Source: Endocalyx cinctus (Eukaryota; Ascomycota; Sordariomycetes; Amphisphaeriales; Apiosporaceae). Taken from it: a stretch of 64,000 nt of DNA. Positions 1 to 11,164 of this stretch are shown here, one piece after another. The stretch is from NCBI GenBank assembly GCA_001600455.1, contig BCKC01000012.1:186001-250000 (forward strand). The letters are read 5' to 3'. The position numbers and the translations under genes are program-made. A model generated the notes under the pieces. It was not told the origin of the DNA and did no database searches. It was given only the letters and a program-made list of their open reading frames with translations. How positions within the stretch are numbered: the first letter of the stretch is position 1; each line of letters begins with the position of its first letter.

Positions 1-1
1 C

Positions 2-1678
2 TCCCCCGTTCCCATTAACCTCCGAAACTACGGTTACGACGATTCGCCGCTTAATCAACTACCTATTAAGCCACCCTACACGGTGATCGGCTCTCTCGAG
101 GGCCACGGCGCGGCCGTGAACGCGGTCCAGATTTGTGGTCGAGAAGTGGTGTCGGCAAGTGGTGATCGACACATCAAAGTATGGGATTGGCCTAATCAGC
201 GACCCATCCGGACCTTCATCGGTCACCAAAAGGGTATCGCGTGTGTTCAATACGACGGACGTCGAATTGTGAGTGGAAGCAGTGATAACGAGGTTAAAGT
301 GTTCGATAGGGAGACCGGGCTCGAGGTCGCGAGCTTGAGATCTCACACGAATCTCGTGCGAACCGTACAAGCCGGCTTCGCCGATCTCCCCTATAGTATA
401 GAGGAAGATCGACGGGAGGCCAGGGAAGTGGACAAAGCCTATTTTAAGGCTCTCAACGACGGTGATATTCAGGAAGCGCGGATGATACGAAGCCGGAAAC
501 ATAATGCGGGAAGTCGCCGGCCAGAGGATATTACGGCTTACGGAGCCACCTTACCTCCTGGTGGTGGCGGTGGACCTTACGGACGAATTGTCTCGGGCTC
601 CTATGATCAGAGCATCATCATTTGGCGACGCGACAAAGAAGGTGTCTGGAGAAATGCGCATACACTTAAACAAGAGGACGCCGCCAGGGCTGCTCAACGG
701 CAAATTTCCGGGGCTTCGAGCGGAAGTACGCATCGTAGACAATCTCCCGCAGTTGTCGACGCAGGAAACGGCTCAGCAAGGAGCCATCAAAATCAGGCGC
801 CCTCTCCGCCAGGCCCTCCATCGAGCGCGCCTCCGGCGTTGCAACAACCGCTACCGCCGCCAAACTACACACATATCGAGCACCCGATTCATGCGACGAT
901 TACACCACAGACTACGGCTTCTTACACGCAAATGATCGACACGGCCGTCCCGCAAGGCCCCAATGTCCTTATGCAAACACTGAATGCATATCCCACCATG
1001 CTCTCCTACACATCCCACATACAGGCGGCTATCGATCGAGAGCCCGACCCGATGAGGCGTTCTCAGCTACGACAAGTGGTGAACGCCGCGCTGGCTCGAG
1101 TACAGATCGCGCAGAACCGTATCCGAGACTCGGTACAGCATGCTCTAGCAACCACGATCGAATCCTCTTCTTCCTCCTCGGCGCAACAACCGATACACCT
1201 GCCACGTATACACGCACCCCGCCCCGACCATGCCCATGAACCGCTACCACGGCAGGTACACCTACCCGGTTCCGTAAGCTCCTCTCGCGCGGCCCCTACT
1301 CTGGTTGCGATTCCTACCGCAGAACAACAAAACGCTACTACATCGTCAAACGGGGGTGGTCCTCCCCACATGGCAAGCAATGCTATCATGAACCAAAGCC
1401 ACTCTACTACACCTAACGCACCAGGAGCAACACCGGCGGCAGCACCGGTATCGACCCAAAGTGCGGCAGGAAGCCAACAGGCACAAGCGCCGCCACCACA
1501 GCAGCATCCTCACATGCCGGCGCAGGACGATCCTGGACCGCCTCGAATCTTCAAGCTCCAGTTCGACGCTCGACGTATCATTTGCTGCAGCCAGGTTACC
1601 ACGATCGTGGGTTGGGACTTCTGTAACCGGGACCCCGAGCTCGAGGAGGCTTCAAGATTTTTCGGCTCGGTAGAATAG
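2..1678 (+). CDS. F-box/WD40 repeat protein, FWD-1-like (5' partial)
   Basis: The frame is open from base 2, so only the C-terminal part (about 558 residues) is present and any F-box lies outside the window. WD40 blades are visible near the start (GH...VVSASGDRHIKVWDW, then GH...IVSGSSDNEVKVFDR). After a charged insertion comes a further blade (GRIVSGSYDQSIIIWRR). A long Gln/Pro/Ser-rich disordered stretch follows, and then a final blade (RIFKLQFDARRIICCSQ, VGWDF). This layout resembles fungal F-box/WD40 substrate receptors of SCF ubiquitin ligases such as Neurospora FWD-1, which turns over phosphorylated FRQ. The family is clear from the repeats; orthology to FWD-1 is inference. It ends at TAG 1676-1678 and converges on the VPS60 gene. 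Confidence 0.8.
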   Translation, partial: SPVPINLRNYGYDDSPLNQLPIKPPYTVIGSLEGHGAAVNAVQICGREVVSASGDRHIKVWDWPNQRPIRTFIGHQKGIACVQYDGRRIVSGSSDNEVKVFDRETGLEVASLRSHTNLVRTVQAGFADLPYSIEEDRREAREVDKAYFKALNDGDIQEARMIRSRKHNAGSRRPEDITAYGATLPPGGGGGPYGRIVSGSYDQSIIIWRRDKEGVWRNAHTLKQEDAARAAQRQISGASSGSTHRRQSPAVVDAGNGSARSHQNQAPSPPGPPSSAPPALQQPLPPPNYTHIEHPIHATITPQTTASYTQMIDTAVPQGPNVLMQTLNAYPTMLSYTSHIQAAIDREPDPMRRSQLRQVVNAALARVQIAQNRIRDSVQHALATTIESSSSSSAQQPIHLPRIHAPRPDHAHEPLPRQVHLPGSVSSSRAAPTLVAIPTAEQQNATTSSNGGGPPHMASNAIMNQSHSTTPNAPGATPAAAPVSTQSAAGSQQAQAPPPQQHPHMPAQDDPGPPRIFKLQFDARRIICCSQVTTIVGWDFCNRDPELEEASRFFGSVE

Positions 1679-2096
1679 AGCATATGAAAGCTATTACAAT
1701 TGAGCGGTGCTAGGAAAATAGAAGATTAAGTGTTTGTGCTATGTTTATAAGTGAAGAGAGGGGAGAAGAAATGTGAGATTATATAGATATGCTTTGATTA
1801 GAATTATTCGTCGGGAATGACTTGAAAGCATGACACGACATGAATAAAAAAAAAAAAAAAAAAATCAAATTAGCTGTATACCATCGTATTATGTTGAAGA
1901 CGACCTTGGAAGAGGATCTGGAAAATTGTGTACGTAAGAGAATAAATCATGTAAGATACGTAAATGGAAGAAAGAATTATTCCAGTAAATAATCGAACCT
2001 TCAAACGCCGACCGTGTCCATATTCATTGATTCATTCTCGTAATAAATATGAAGAAAAAAAAAAGTGATGATGTTTACAAACACAAGTCTCCGCGT
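1679..2096. other. Intergenic, convergent 3' ends
   Basis: This AT-rich spacer lies between the convergent F-box/WD40 and VPS60 genes. It holds an A18 tract near 1846-1863 and AATAAA-like signals near 1942 and 2043. I see no gene in it. Confidence 0.6.
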
Positions 2097-2750
2097 TCAC
2101 CTTGCCGCCTCCTGCACTTTACTAGAAGACTCGGGCGGCTCGTCGATAAAATCAGGCACCTCGTCGCGCATGAAATCCGGAACCTCGCCGACGGAGTCGG
2201 CGCCCATACCGTACTGACCCTCCATCTCCAACTCGGCGCCGAGCATCTCGAGCTCGGCGTCGAGCTCGGCCTCGTCGACGTCCTCGGGGATATCGTACGC
2301 CCTCGAGAGGGTCTCGTTGATCTCGTTGCCGATATCCATCAGGTCGGCCATCTCGTCCTGCAGGCGCTCGATCTGGTCGAGGTCGACCTTGCCGTACTGC
2401 TTCTTGAGCTCGCGCTGCGACGTCTTGAGGGCGTCGACCGTGACCATGACGCTCGCGAGGTTGTCCTGCATGCTCTGGGCCTGGTCCATGTTGTCGAGCT
2501 GCGACTGCAGCCGCTCGCGCGGCTGCTTGTACTTGTTGCGCTCCTTCATCAGCTCGACGGCCTCCTTCTTGACGCGGTCGCGCAGGGGGCCCTGCGGCAG
2601 CCGGTTCAGCTTGCCCAGCACGGGCTCCAGCTTGCGGTCCACCAGCGCGATCTTGACGTCGTACGAGGATATCCGGTCGTTCAGCGTCTTCATGGCGCTG
2701 TCGAGCGTGGGTTTGGGCGTTTTGGGCGCCGAGCCGAATATTCGATTCAT
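2097..2750 (-). CDS. VPS60: ESCRT-III subunit Vps60/CHMP5
   Basis: A 217-residue SNF7-family protein. ESCRT-III subunits polymerise on endosomes during multivesicular body formation, and Vps60 binds Vta1 to regulate the Vps4 ATPase. The N-terminus MNRIFGSAPKTPKPTLDSA is typical of Vps60/CHMP5. Basic helical segments follow (DRKLEPVLGKLNRLPQGP), then an acidic C-terminal half with the usual autoinhibitory and MIM-like character (YDIPEDVDEAELDAELEML). I chose the ATG at 2750 because the upstream in-frame extension is low-complexity Lys/Glu sequence encoded by a poly-T tract and does not look like Vps60. No intron is seen. Length is normal for the family. Confidence 0.93.
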   Translation of the reverse strand: MNRIFGSAPKTPKPTLDSAMKTLNDRISSYDVKIALVDRKLEPVLGKLNRLPQGPLRDRVKKEAVELMKERNKYKQPRERLQSQLDNMDQAQSMQDNLASVMVTVDALKTSQRELKKQYGKVDLDQIERLQDEMADLMDIGNEINETLSRAYDIPEDVDEAELDAELEMLGAELEMEGQYGMGADSVGEVPDFMRDEVPDFIDEPPESSSKVQEAAR

Positions 2751-4364
2751 TTTGCTTCTTTCTTTTGTTTCGTTCTTTTTTTTTTTTTTTTTTTCTTCTT
2801 CTTTAAAAGGGGGGGTTTTGGTATAGGTGGGTTTACGATTGGCGGTTTCGATATAATACGATGGTCGAGATGAGAAGTTACTATAGGTTGGGTTGGTAAG
2901 TCGCGTGTTTCTCCTTGTTCGCGGTAACAAGATACTTGGTGGAAGTACGTAGATAAGTCTTTCGCCTTTTCTTTACTTGATTTGACGTTTGAGAACTTGG
3001 TGAGAAAAAGGTCGAGGTTTGAAAAGTTTACAAGATTCAGGCAATTATCACGTTAGTGAGGAAATTGTTTAAGTGAATAATCATATACCTAAGATACTAT
3101 TTATCAGGGATATATGTAAACGCCGTAGAATGTTTCGTAACTGGCATAGAGGGGCAGAGGGGGTTGTTGAGTATGCTTCTTAACGGTTGCCTTATCTTGT
3201 GATCGATTGGGTGGGTTTTTTGAAGACTGACGCAATGACACAGCTGATAGTTAGGCAGTTAGGGTGGTGCACTGGCCACGTAAAAGACAGCTGATTACCG
3301 CTGTAAAACTTTAGGACACTCCGTCAGTCCGTACGCTAAGGTTACATTCCTATGAAATCCTTTCATGGCTTTTCTTTCTTTTATACACGCATACACGTAA
3401 GTATATATCCATTGATGTATATTTCACGAGACATTGGCTGCTTCTTCTTATATCAGGATAAACAGACGGATTTAATGATATACGACGAAACAATGATGTA
3501 TACTTAAAGAACCAATCACAGTAACAGATATATTTCAATCACCCAAGCTAAAGAGGCCTTTCACTGCGAGCATGGAGCAAGTTCACTAAACGACATCGGA
3601 CTTCTCAGTCAAGAACAAAAAAAAACTGTTATGATTTTATTTAATTTTATGCTAATGTTTTGACATCTGCAGTTACTTTTCAAGGTCACAATACGACTTG
3701 ATGACCAACTGCGAAATAGTCATATATACGCCTCTAATAAGAGGGTAAGGGGTATCAAACAACATCTTTTCCCCCTATCTCATATCGCCCGGGTAGCGTT
3801 ATGGCTTTCCCCCCCTTCTCTTCTTTTCTTCCTCCGTTCTCCGATCTTGTATAGAACAGCAAGTATAGTCAAATCATGAAAAGATGACAGGCCATTCTTT
3901 GGTAAAACTCCGACCAAAGGATTCTCCTCGCATCTCGGTTACGAGGAAAGACGGATGAGTGCTCACTTCATTCTCAAGGATGAGGATATAGATAAAGAGA
4001 GCAGAGGACGGCCGAGTTGTCAGTCGGATATCAGGATCGAGAGAATCTGCCAGCGATGCTTCGATATACTCGGAAAATCTCAATAAAACGAGTGTTTGTT
4101 CGGTCCGGGTTTGGTATTGTTTCAAGAAGAGACGCTCGTGGTGACTTCAATACTGTTCAGACAACCGATGGACTCTCGAATGGAGTATATCACTTCTTTG
4201 GCGTGTATTCCATATAGAATACGTATAGTGTTCTTTCGGGGATATTTAAGTGTTATTTTGTTGTTATTTTTCCTTCTTTCTCGGTTGGAGAGATCGATAA
4301 TCGACGAAGATCCTTGACTGATATCAAGTTTTTGTTTCACTGGTGACGTTTAAACGGCGATCCT
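2751..4364. other. Intergenic region
   Basis: About 1.6 kb upstream of VPS60 and downstream of the small membrane protein gene. It includes the poly-T/CT-rich VPS60 leader (2755-2805). ORFs here are short with no coding-like composition. No RNA gene was recognised. Confidence 0.5.
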
Positions 4365-4667
4365 TCAACTTTTCTCCCCTCTCATCGTGTATTCCTGGGC
4401 CAAAAGCACGGATCGACCCTCTTCGACTGCTTTCTCCTCGATCACTTCGGTTTCGCCATTCCAATGCTCGTTCATATCGATCAGCCCGCACCAGTGAGGT
4501 CCAAACTGCGCCCCGACGCAGACGAGGCCGAGAACTACGATCGTGACGGATATGGCGACGGCGAGGCCGATGGCGAAGTTGGTTGCGAACTCATTTCCAA
4601 TCATTTTCTCTACTTTTTTGTCCCTTCTTTTCTCTCTTAATCTTCGTGCTTCCAAGGATATTTTCAA
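4365..4667 (-). CDS. Small single-pass membrane protein, unknown function
   Basis: This ORF of 100 residues is not recognised by family. The body from Met22 onward uses GC-ending codons strongly, unlike the AT-rich flanks, which supports real coding. It has a basic N-terminal stretch (REKRRDKKVEK), then one hydrophobic helix (FAIGLAVAISVTIVVLGLV), and a polar acidic tail with a CVGAQFGPHWCG segment that could form a disulfide. The start is ambiguous: ATG at 4667 gives 100 residues, ATG at 4604 gives 79. A type III (N-in) single-pass topology is likely from the basic residues before the helix. It could be a conserved fungal micro-protein; no function can be inferred. Confidence 0.55.
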   Translation of the reverse strand: MKISLEARRLREKRRDKKVEKMIGNEFATNFAIGLAVAISVTIVVLGLVCVGAQFGPHWCGLIDMNEHWNGETEVIEEKAVEEGRSVLLAQEYTMRGEKS

Positions 4668-6442
4668 GATGGTAGTTCTTTTTTTTTTTGTGATTGATTT
4701 CTGTTGACTAGTATGCCAGCTAGTTCAGATGTTGAGAAAGAGAAAAAGAAAAAGAAAAAAATAGATATATATAAATACAAAAATGGAAAAGAAAAGAAGA
4801 GAAAAAAAAAATGCCGATGACGACGCCGACGACAAAAAGCCGGCAGTCAAACTAATAAGTATATACCGCACGTAGATAAGAATATGAGAGAGAAAAACAG
4901 CTCATAAAGAAAGAAAAATGACGTCCTTCCCAAAGTCTTATACCTACGTAAGTAACCCCCATTCACGCAACCCGGACTATCCGTATACTGTGTATACGGA
5001 GTATACTAGGTAGGTAGTTTCAGCAGGATCCCTACCTTTACCTTAGGTAGGTTTAAGCCCAATGTCATCGTTTCAACTTCACAGCCACAGCTTCACCCAC
5101 CTAAACTTGTCGAGAGACCCGCTGAAGACATTGACGGGTTTGTTGAACAAGCTAGTATTCTTTTTTTTTTTTGAACCTCAAAAAACCTTCGGATCCTACG
5201 GCGGCTTAGAGGGCTCGGCGCTTACATTGCATATACTTGGTAAGCTCTCATTGTCTATCCTAGGTAGTATACTCCATATATAGTAGTACAGAAAATAAAA
5301 GGTGTAGGCAAGCGACATAGAAATACCTCGTATACGGCTTTGATTTCTCACCTTGGAAGAAACGGCGTTTGAGTTGACTTGCTGTCGCGTCCCGTCTCAT
5401 GGTAGAGAAATCCATTGGCTTACATTGGACTTTAAGCAGATCCTTTTCTCGGCGCACAGGCAGCAGAATAAAGAAATAAAAGGTGTAAGCGCCACCTTCT
5501 TGCTACGGTTGGCGCCGCCAGGAAAGCGACGATCTCCCTATAAATAAACTCCGACTATTATACGTATACTGCATACTTGTACAGTATTGGATGGATGGGG
5601 CTGAAGAAGAAAAAAATCCCGTGTTCGGCCCACCTCCGATTTAGTGTAGCATCGTACAAGTATACTTGAGCTGACAGGACGGGTTTACAGGTGTAAGGAT
5701 TTAATCTCATAAATCAAGTATTACTTGTATACAGGTACACATTATTATATTTACTTTACTATTATTATATTTGATTAAATATTATAGGAAAAAAGTTTAA
5801 AAAGTTCCCGTCTGCCTCTCCTTAATTTTCTGTATTTGAAATAAAATAAACCAGCAGCCTAAAAGTTCAAGATTCGGTTTAAATATACACACAAAAATGG
5901 AGTGCATACCGTACACGTATTAGTTTTTTTAGGGAGCTTTTAGTTCATCAATCATATTTTGAGAAACGCGTCAGTTGTGAGGAATTGGCCGCTTTATTAA
6001 ACCTTTTTTGTTGACTGCTCATGTTTAGAATCTGCTTCGAATTATTAACAATAGTTCATCCAAGAGGCCTGTGTTTCGTGCTATGATGATTTGATACAAT
6101 CTGCCATGAGCTGAAACTGTGTCGCTTTTGTTTTTGGTTTTTTTTTTCTCCTCCCAAGGTCCACATTTCCACACGGGCCGTACAGTTTCAATTGGACCCC
6201 GTCTCCATTCGTCACCTGCGACGATCCTCGGACACAGGCTGGCAGACTCAAGAAAAGAAAGAGAAAAAAAGGGGTGGCAGACTTCTGACATAGAATACGT
6301 AATATCCACAAAATAGTAGTTTTTTTTTTTCTCATGTGCTTGTACGTACCCCTATTCTGCTAGGTAACTGGGTGAAGTATTAATCGTCTATATGTAAATA
6401 ACCTGGCAAGAAAAAATATTTTCAACCTCTATGACATTTTAA
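4668..6442. other. Intergenic region
   Basis: About 1.8 kb, AT-rich, with A/G-rich low-complexity sequence (4735-4815) upstream of the small membrane protein. It holds one TACGGAGTA motif (4995-5003) and several CTAGGTAG/TAGGTAGG words (about 5006-5050, 5260). Short ORFs at 5062-5547 and 6025-6335 do not look coding. Confidence 0.5.
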
Positions 6443-8085
6443 TCATAATGCCGGTCCATCCCAAGCATCTCTTCTTAACCGACAGAGCCACGCTTGCTTG
6501 TGCGGAAGACTTAACTCTCGCTCTTTGGCGAATCCCGCGTTCTGCAGATGTTGGATAAATCTACGGTCGGGGCATTAATACTAGATGACTAGATGAACGT
6601 AGAATAGTGAAAAAAAAAAAAAAAGACTTACCTCAAATTATCCACCCTCGGCTCTAAGTAAATATTCATGGTCCTATGATCGGCCTGCCAGCACCAGTGA
6701 ACGAGGCTAGAGAGCCAATAAGGGACGAGACCCCTCGCCCACTCCTCGCCTACGAAGACGTGCATACCCCTGTCGAAGTCGTCCACCTCGCGCGTCTCCG
6801 TGTGCCGGCCGAGCGGGTCCTCGCGCACCCAGTAGATCTCGAAGTAGCCGAACGGGACGCCGTCCCAGAGGCCCACGGCCGGGAACGAGTGCCGCGACCG
6901 GAGCGCGTTGGTCAGGAAGTTGGGCGTGTACTCGCCCCAGAACGTCTTGACCCGCGGGTTCGACAGCCACATCTGCAGCAGCGACGTGTCCGACAGCGTC
7001 GCGAGGTGCGCGTGCGCGATCCCGCCGCTCTCGAGCGCGGATCCCACCGGTCCCTGGTGCGGCACCGGCTTCGGCGAGAGCGAGGCGACCCGGAAGGAGA
7101 GGTACTTGCCGACCGACGGCACGAACCGCGTGTAGAATATCTCGCCCATGCGCGGCGGCTTCTGCCGCAGCGGGTGTCGGACGTGATTCGTCATGGTGTA
7201 CTGCAGCGGCGGAGGCGGGTAATACGTCGGCAGGTGGGAGGAAGAGTAGTACGGTCCGCTCGGGAGTCCCGATAAGCCGGTCATGAGGGAAAGGGCTAGG
7301 CTACCGGCCGAGTCGGTGGAAACGTGGGTCGAGGTGAGGGTCGGTCTCTGGCCGGCTTCGCTTCTCACCGGCGATCCAGGTCTACTAGAAACCGGCGATC
7401 CAGGAAAGGAGTTCTTCACGGGCTGCAAAGTGAAGAGGAAAAGTCCGCTGTGGATTTGCCAGAATACGCGTCTGGAAACGAACATCTGATCCCAGCCTTC
7501 GGTCCCCTCGGAGTTCGTGCACACGGCCGAGTCGTAGCTCGCCACGAGGCCCATCCTCTCGAGCTTCGGGATCATATTCCGAGTTCGGAAGACGCCGTCG
7601 CGCTTGATCCTGATGCGCCAATCCCCCTTTGGCCTCGCTTCTGGCGGAGTATGCTTGGATGATGCCGTATCTAGATAAGGGGATGGCTCCGGTTGTTGAA
7701 AGTACCAGTATAAAGTGATCCAGAGCATTAAAGCTATCTGACGAGAAGGGCTCGAGTGAGGTTTATACTCGTTACTCGAGGGTGTGGATATAGAAGAGAT
7801 AAAGATAACATCGTTTTGGAGAGTAGGTTTGTAGTATTTGTGTATGTGATGATGTGATTTAGTAGAACTAGAGTCTCCTCCGCTTTTATCTTCTTCCGAT
7901 GAATTGGTGGCATCTTGTCTTCCCTTATCGTCGATGTCGTCCTCGCTGTGAAGAACAACGGTCCATCCGGTAGGAAAGGGGGTGGGATGCGCATGTAATT
8001 CGTTAGATTTGAAGAATAAACCTGAAAAGACAGGTTGAACGGTGAAAACCTGACCGTCGGGTAGGTGAACAGTGGACGGTGCCAT
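6443..8085 (-). CDS. Siderophore-type N5-hydroxyornithine acyltransferase, SidL/SidF-like
   Basis: Two exons: 6632-8085 and 6443-6560, with a 71-nt intron (GTAAGT...CGTAG). The product is 523 residues. The C-terminal 220 residues form the IucB/AlcB-like GNAT acyltransferase domain: IAHAHLATLSDTSLLQMWL, FPAVGLWDGVPFGYFEIYWV, then NIYLEPRVDN continuing across the splice junction into RFIQHLQNAGFAKERELSLP and ending RLRRDAWDGPAL. The seamless join proves the second exon. Such enzymes acylate N5-hydroxyornithine for ferricrocin (SidL, acetyl) or fusarinine-type siderophores (SidF, anhydromevalonyl). No PTS1 ends the protein and no siderophore NRPS lies nearby, so a SidL-like cytosolic role is more likely, but this is inference. 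The N-terminal half has low-complexity Ser/His and Pro/Tyr-rich stretches. Confidence 0.85.
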
Positions 8086-9179
8086 TGTTAAGTATGATGA
8101 TTGATGTGGTCGATGTTACAAAAATAAATCAATAATCTTGAAGGTAAACCTTGGAAGTAAACAAGTAAAACAAAATCACTTATTAAAGCATCTAGAGTTT
8201 CTAGGTAGATCCTAGGTAGTAGTAGTACCTTACATAGAAGGAATATATTTCGTCTTCTAGAAGCTGCGGGGTAAACATCAAAGAGAATCTTCTATTTTCA
8301 ATTCGAAGGATGTCGGAAGGATTCAAACCAATGAGAAAAAAGAATAAGCTGAAATAATCAGTCAACAATGTAAAGATCAAGATAAACCGGTGATGTAAAT
8401 CTCCCCTCCCATTATCGTGTTATCGTGCCATCACGAACGTCACATCCGGTAAGTATAACCAAGCTGAAAAGCCTTAATATTAATAAGTTACAATTCATTG
8501 GTGGGGTAAAGGAAGGTTGTGGGATGGTGATGATACCTACCTAGGTAAAAGGTACAACGCGGCCACCGTCTTACACGGTGGAGCTCGGAGACACCCGTTT
8601 TTAGGTAAGTATTGATTTGTTGATCAGGGGTATTCTTCAGATGGTGGCGTTGTAGTATTCCCATTTTTACGGAGCGGTGGTTCAATAATGACGATGTGAT
8701 CAAAGATATTTTTACGTCACCTGGGCAAATAATATTAACTGACGCTGAGTATTCTCCCGTACATTATTGTTCTCTCCGTCTTTTTATTTTATTTCATTAC
8801 ATGTAAGATACAAAATACCTCATCTTCTGCCTCTATCATTACATCCATAGTACTCCGTACATAGAATGCATTGTAGTAACTTGGTCCGTGCCTGGTTTAT
8901 TTACTAAGCCAAACTAAAATCATTAAATAAACTTAGTCATCAGTTGAAAAAGTTTCGTGGCGTTTTGTGGCGGTGCTTATACGCTGGAATAGGGGTTCAA
9001 AAGGGGCTGCCTGCACGTGAACATATTGACCGTAATGTCATCCATATCTATGATCTTTGCATCTGGCATCGACACCTCTAACCATATATCCTACGATTTA
9101 TTGACATCTAGATCTACTCTATTGTCTGAATAAATATTCTAATTAATCAATTACTAGTACATATGAGGCTAGAACACAC
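8086..9179. other. Intergenic region 5' of the acyltransferase
   Basis: AT-rich spacer. It contains the GATA words, CTAGGTAG-type words (8200-8230, 8533-8543) and one TACTCCGTA (8851-8859). No gene was recognised. Confidence 0.5.
8380..8425. promoter_or_regulatory. Cluster of GATA-type sites upstream of the acyltransferase
   Basis: Three HGATAR words lie about 295-340 bp upstream of the start at 8085: AGATAA (8380-8385) and, on the minus strand, CGATAA twice (8412-8417 and 8420-8425). Fungal siderophore genes are repressed by GATA factors of the SreA/SRE type that bind HGATAR. The sites are seen directly; their use is inference, and single GATA words are common. Confidence 0.3.
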
Positions 9180-9339
9180 CAATACTGCCAATAATCATTC
9201 GTAAAGTGATCTTAAGTAAATCGAGGTCAAATCCCACAGGACGCAAACTCAACTGGCATAACTCATATAATAATAAAAGTAGTTAACAGTTGATTCAAAG
9301 CTCGTAGAATTTATTTATCAAGAACTGATTGATCCCCCC

Positions 9340-9540
9340 TATTCAATTAAGACCAGATCTTTCCCACGAGTCTCTAACTGGGAGAAATAGGGTACTGGAG
9401 TAAAGGTAGGCCGCACAATACCAGCTCGATAAGGGCAGGGCTCAATGATACATGAATTAATGACTCTTTCTCCATATAAATATGTAGGAGAGAGGCCATA
9501 TATATATACACATCGTAATGAGTAGTTAATTAACACTTAA
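9340..9540 (-). repeat. Dispersed repeat, copy 1
   Basis: Read on the minus strand this segment shares a word order with 16045-16290 on the plus strand: GTATATATA, a GGCCTCTCTCC/CGGTCTCCCTCC block, TATCATTGAGCCCTG, a C-rich CCTTA block, and a TACTCC/CACTCC...CC block. Conceptual translation gives the matching peptide IIEPCPY in both. Diverged copies of one element are the simplest explanation. Confidence 0.55.
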
Positions 9541-10397
9541 TAGAATAACCCCTCCTCGATAGCCTCGTTCTCAACCTAATATACAACGACAGACTTTGTA
9601 ATACCTAATAGGCTAACAACCTCATCCCCAAGGCCTAGTAAACAACAATAAACTTAACGATAATGTGGCCTTGAATAATAATAAAACTCCCAGAGTATGC
9701 ATTTGCTAACTAACTACTATTTAGCAGTTACCATACAATAGAAAACCTTCGAAATATATATATACATAACTATACCTACCTCCTTCCAAATCATTTGCTC
9801 CTAAAATAATAAAGAAAAGGGTATAAATTATTATTCCGTATACTCCGTCGTTACCTCCTCGTCTTTCACTTCTAATTTCCTCAGTACTCTTTCTGCCTAA
9901 TTAGGACTTAAACTATTACCAATCGTTCGTTATTTCGTTGTTTCGTATGCTTCGAAAGGCCTCCTTCGCTTCTCACTTCTCTAAAATTTCCCCATAATAC
10001 TCCCTCTAATCAGGACTCATTCTCAAACTTTACTAAAGAGTTTTACGTCATTCTCGGTAGTAATTCGTTAATACAGTCTTTGATAGTTTCTTATTCGGTC
10101 GTTACTAGTAATATATGTACCTTTTACAAACGGGATCCTCCACAACTACTCGCTCATGATTATTATGAACAGAATCTTTAACGATATACTTATGAGATTT
10201 TATGATACAGTAGCTTCTAATAGCTCCTGACAGATGCTGATGACATCAGAAATTGAGATATAAATAGTTATTTTTACGATGCTTTAGAAAAAAGAGATAG
10301 AATGAGTCAATCATCCATTTTCCACAGATTTCCGACCATCACATTATACTATTCAGTAATAGCTCGTTAACAAAGTCTTCGCGCTTTCCTGTTCGAC

Positions 10398-10672
10398 TGC
10401 CTCGCATCGATTCTTACCATAGCAACACCATTCTTAATCACAAGTGGATGAGTGCTTGGTAAAACAAACAGCCTCTTCTCTCATTGAAATTTATCAGTGC
10501 GTAGATGATTAATTCCCCTTATTCAATTAATTAAGACAAAACCTCATTCCCAAGCCTCCAACCTGCCTTGCGGCAACTCTTGCCACAGCAACACCATTCT
10601 TAGTAGTAAGTGAATGGGTGCTTGGTAGAGCAAACAGCCTCTTCTCCCATTGATATTTACCAATGCGTAACT
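10398..10672 (+). repeat. Imperfect tandem repeat (about 105 bp, two copies)
   Basis: A segment starting near 10398 recurs near 10563. Both copies hold AGCAACACCATTCTTA, then a GAGTGCTTGGTA/GGGTGCTTGGTA block, AACAGCCTCTTCTC and an ATTTA-CAATGCGTA-like end. The copies differ mostly by transitions. The unit spacing is about 165 bp. Confidence 0.65.
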
Positions 10673-11164
10673 AGCTTCATCAACTTAGCCGTGTCTGGAT
10701 CGCTAGGATGAGTCGCAACAGCAACGAGGAGATGCATTCATTCTAGCGCTCTATTACCGTAGCAAACTTCATTCTCTCCCCATTGTCCTCGAACTTATTG
10801 TACTCGAACTCATTATTCTATTGTACTTGTCGAATACAATGCCTCTACTTTTATATAAAGCTATGTTTCTCCCCTTTCTAGTTGAACTTTTGATTTCCTC
10901 TCTTAGACATCTTTTATTCTACTACCAGAGAAATCAAGAGCTCTTAAGATCTGAAGTAATTCTTCACATAGCACCTTGTTTTCTCTTACTCTGAAATAAA
11001 AGTTATACCCTCTTGTTGCCCTTTCTTTCGCGAATCTATTCGCAACCTTACTCTTTGACATCGCCTTGTTGCTGATTCAATAATCAGAACATCCTCACCT
11101 TTTCTCTTTTAATCATAATCATAATCTTAATCTTAATTTTAATTCATCAAAGAACCTAATCAAG

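Larger units (their letters stand above)
9180..11110. repeat. AT-rich island with decayed repeats
   Basis: About 1.9 kb of AT-rich sequence with no credible ORF. It contains related but diverged segments, for example AGTAATTCGTTAATACAGTC near 10060 and a matching stretch near 10355, plus a tandem pair at about 10398 and 10563. The 9340-9540 part matches a second copy, in opposite orientation, at about 16045-16290. This pattern fits decayed transposon or LTR sequence, possibly affected by repeat-induced point mutation; the element class cannot be named. Confidence 0.5.

Noticed and set aside
2049..2873. Long plus-strand ORFs opposite VPS60
   Set aside because: Antisense shadows of a GC-rich coding exon; they have no domain and VPS60 itself is unambiguous.
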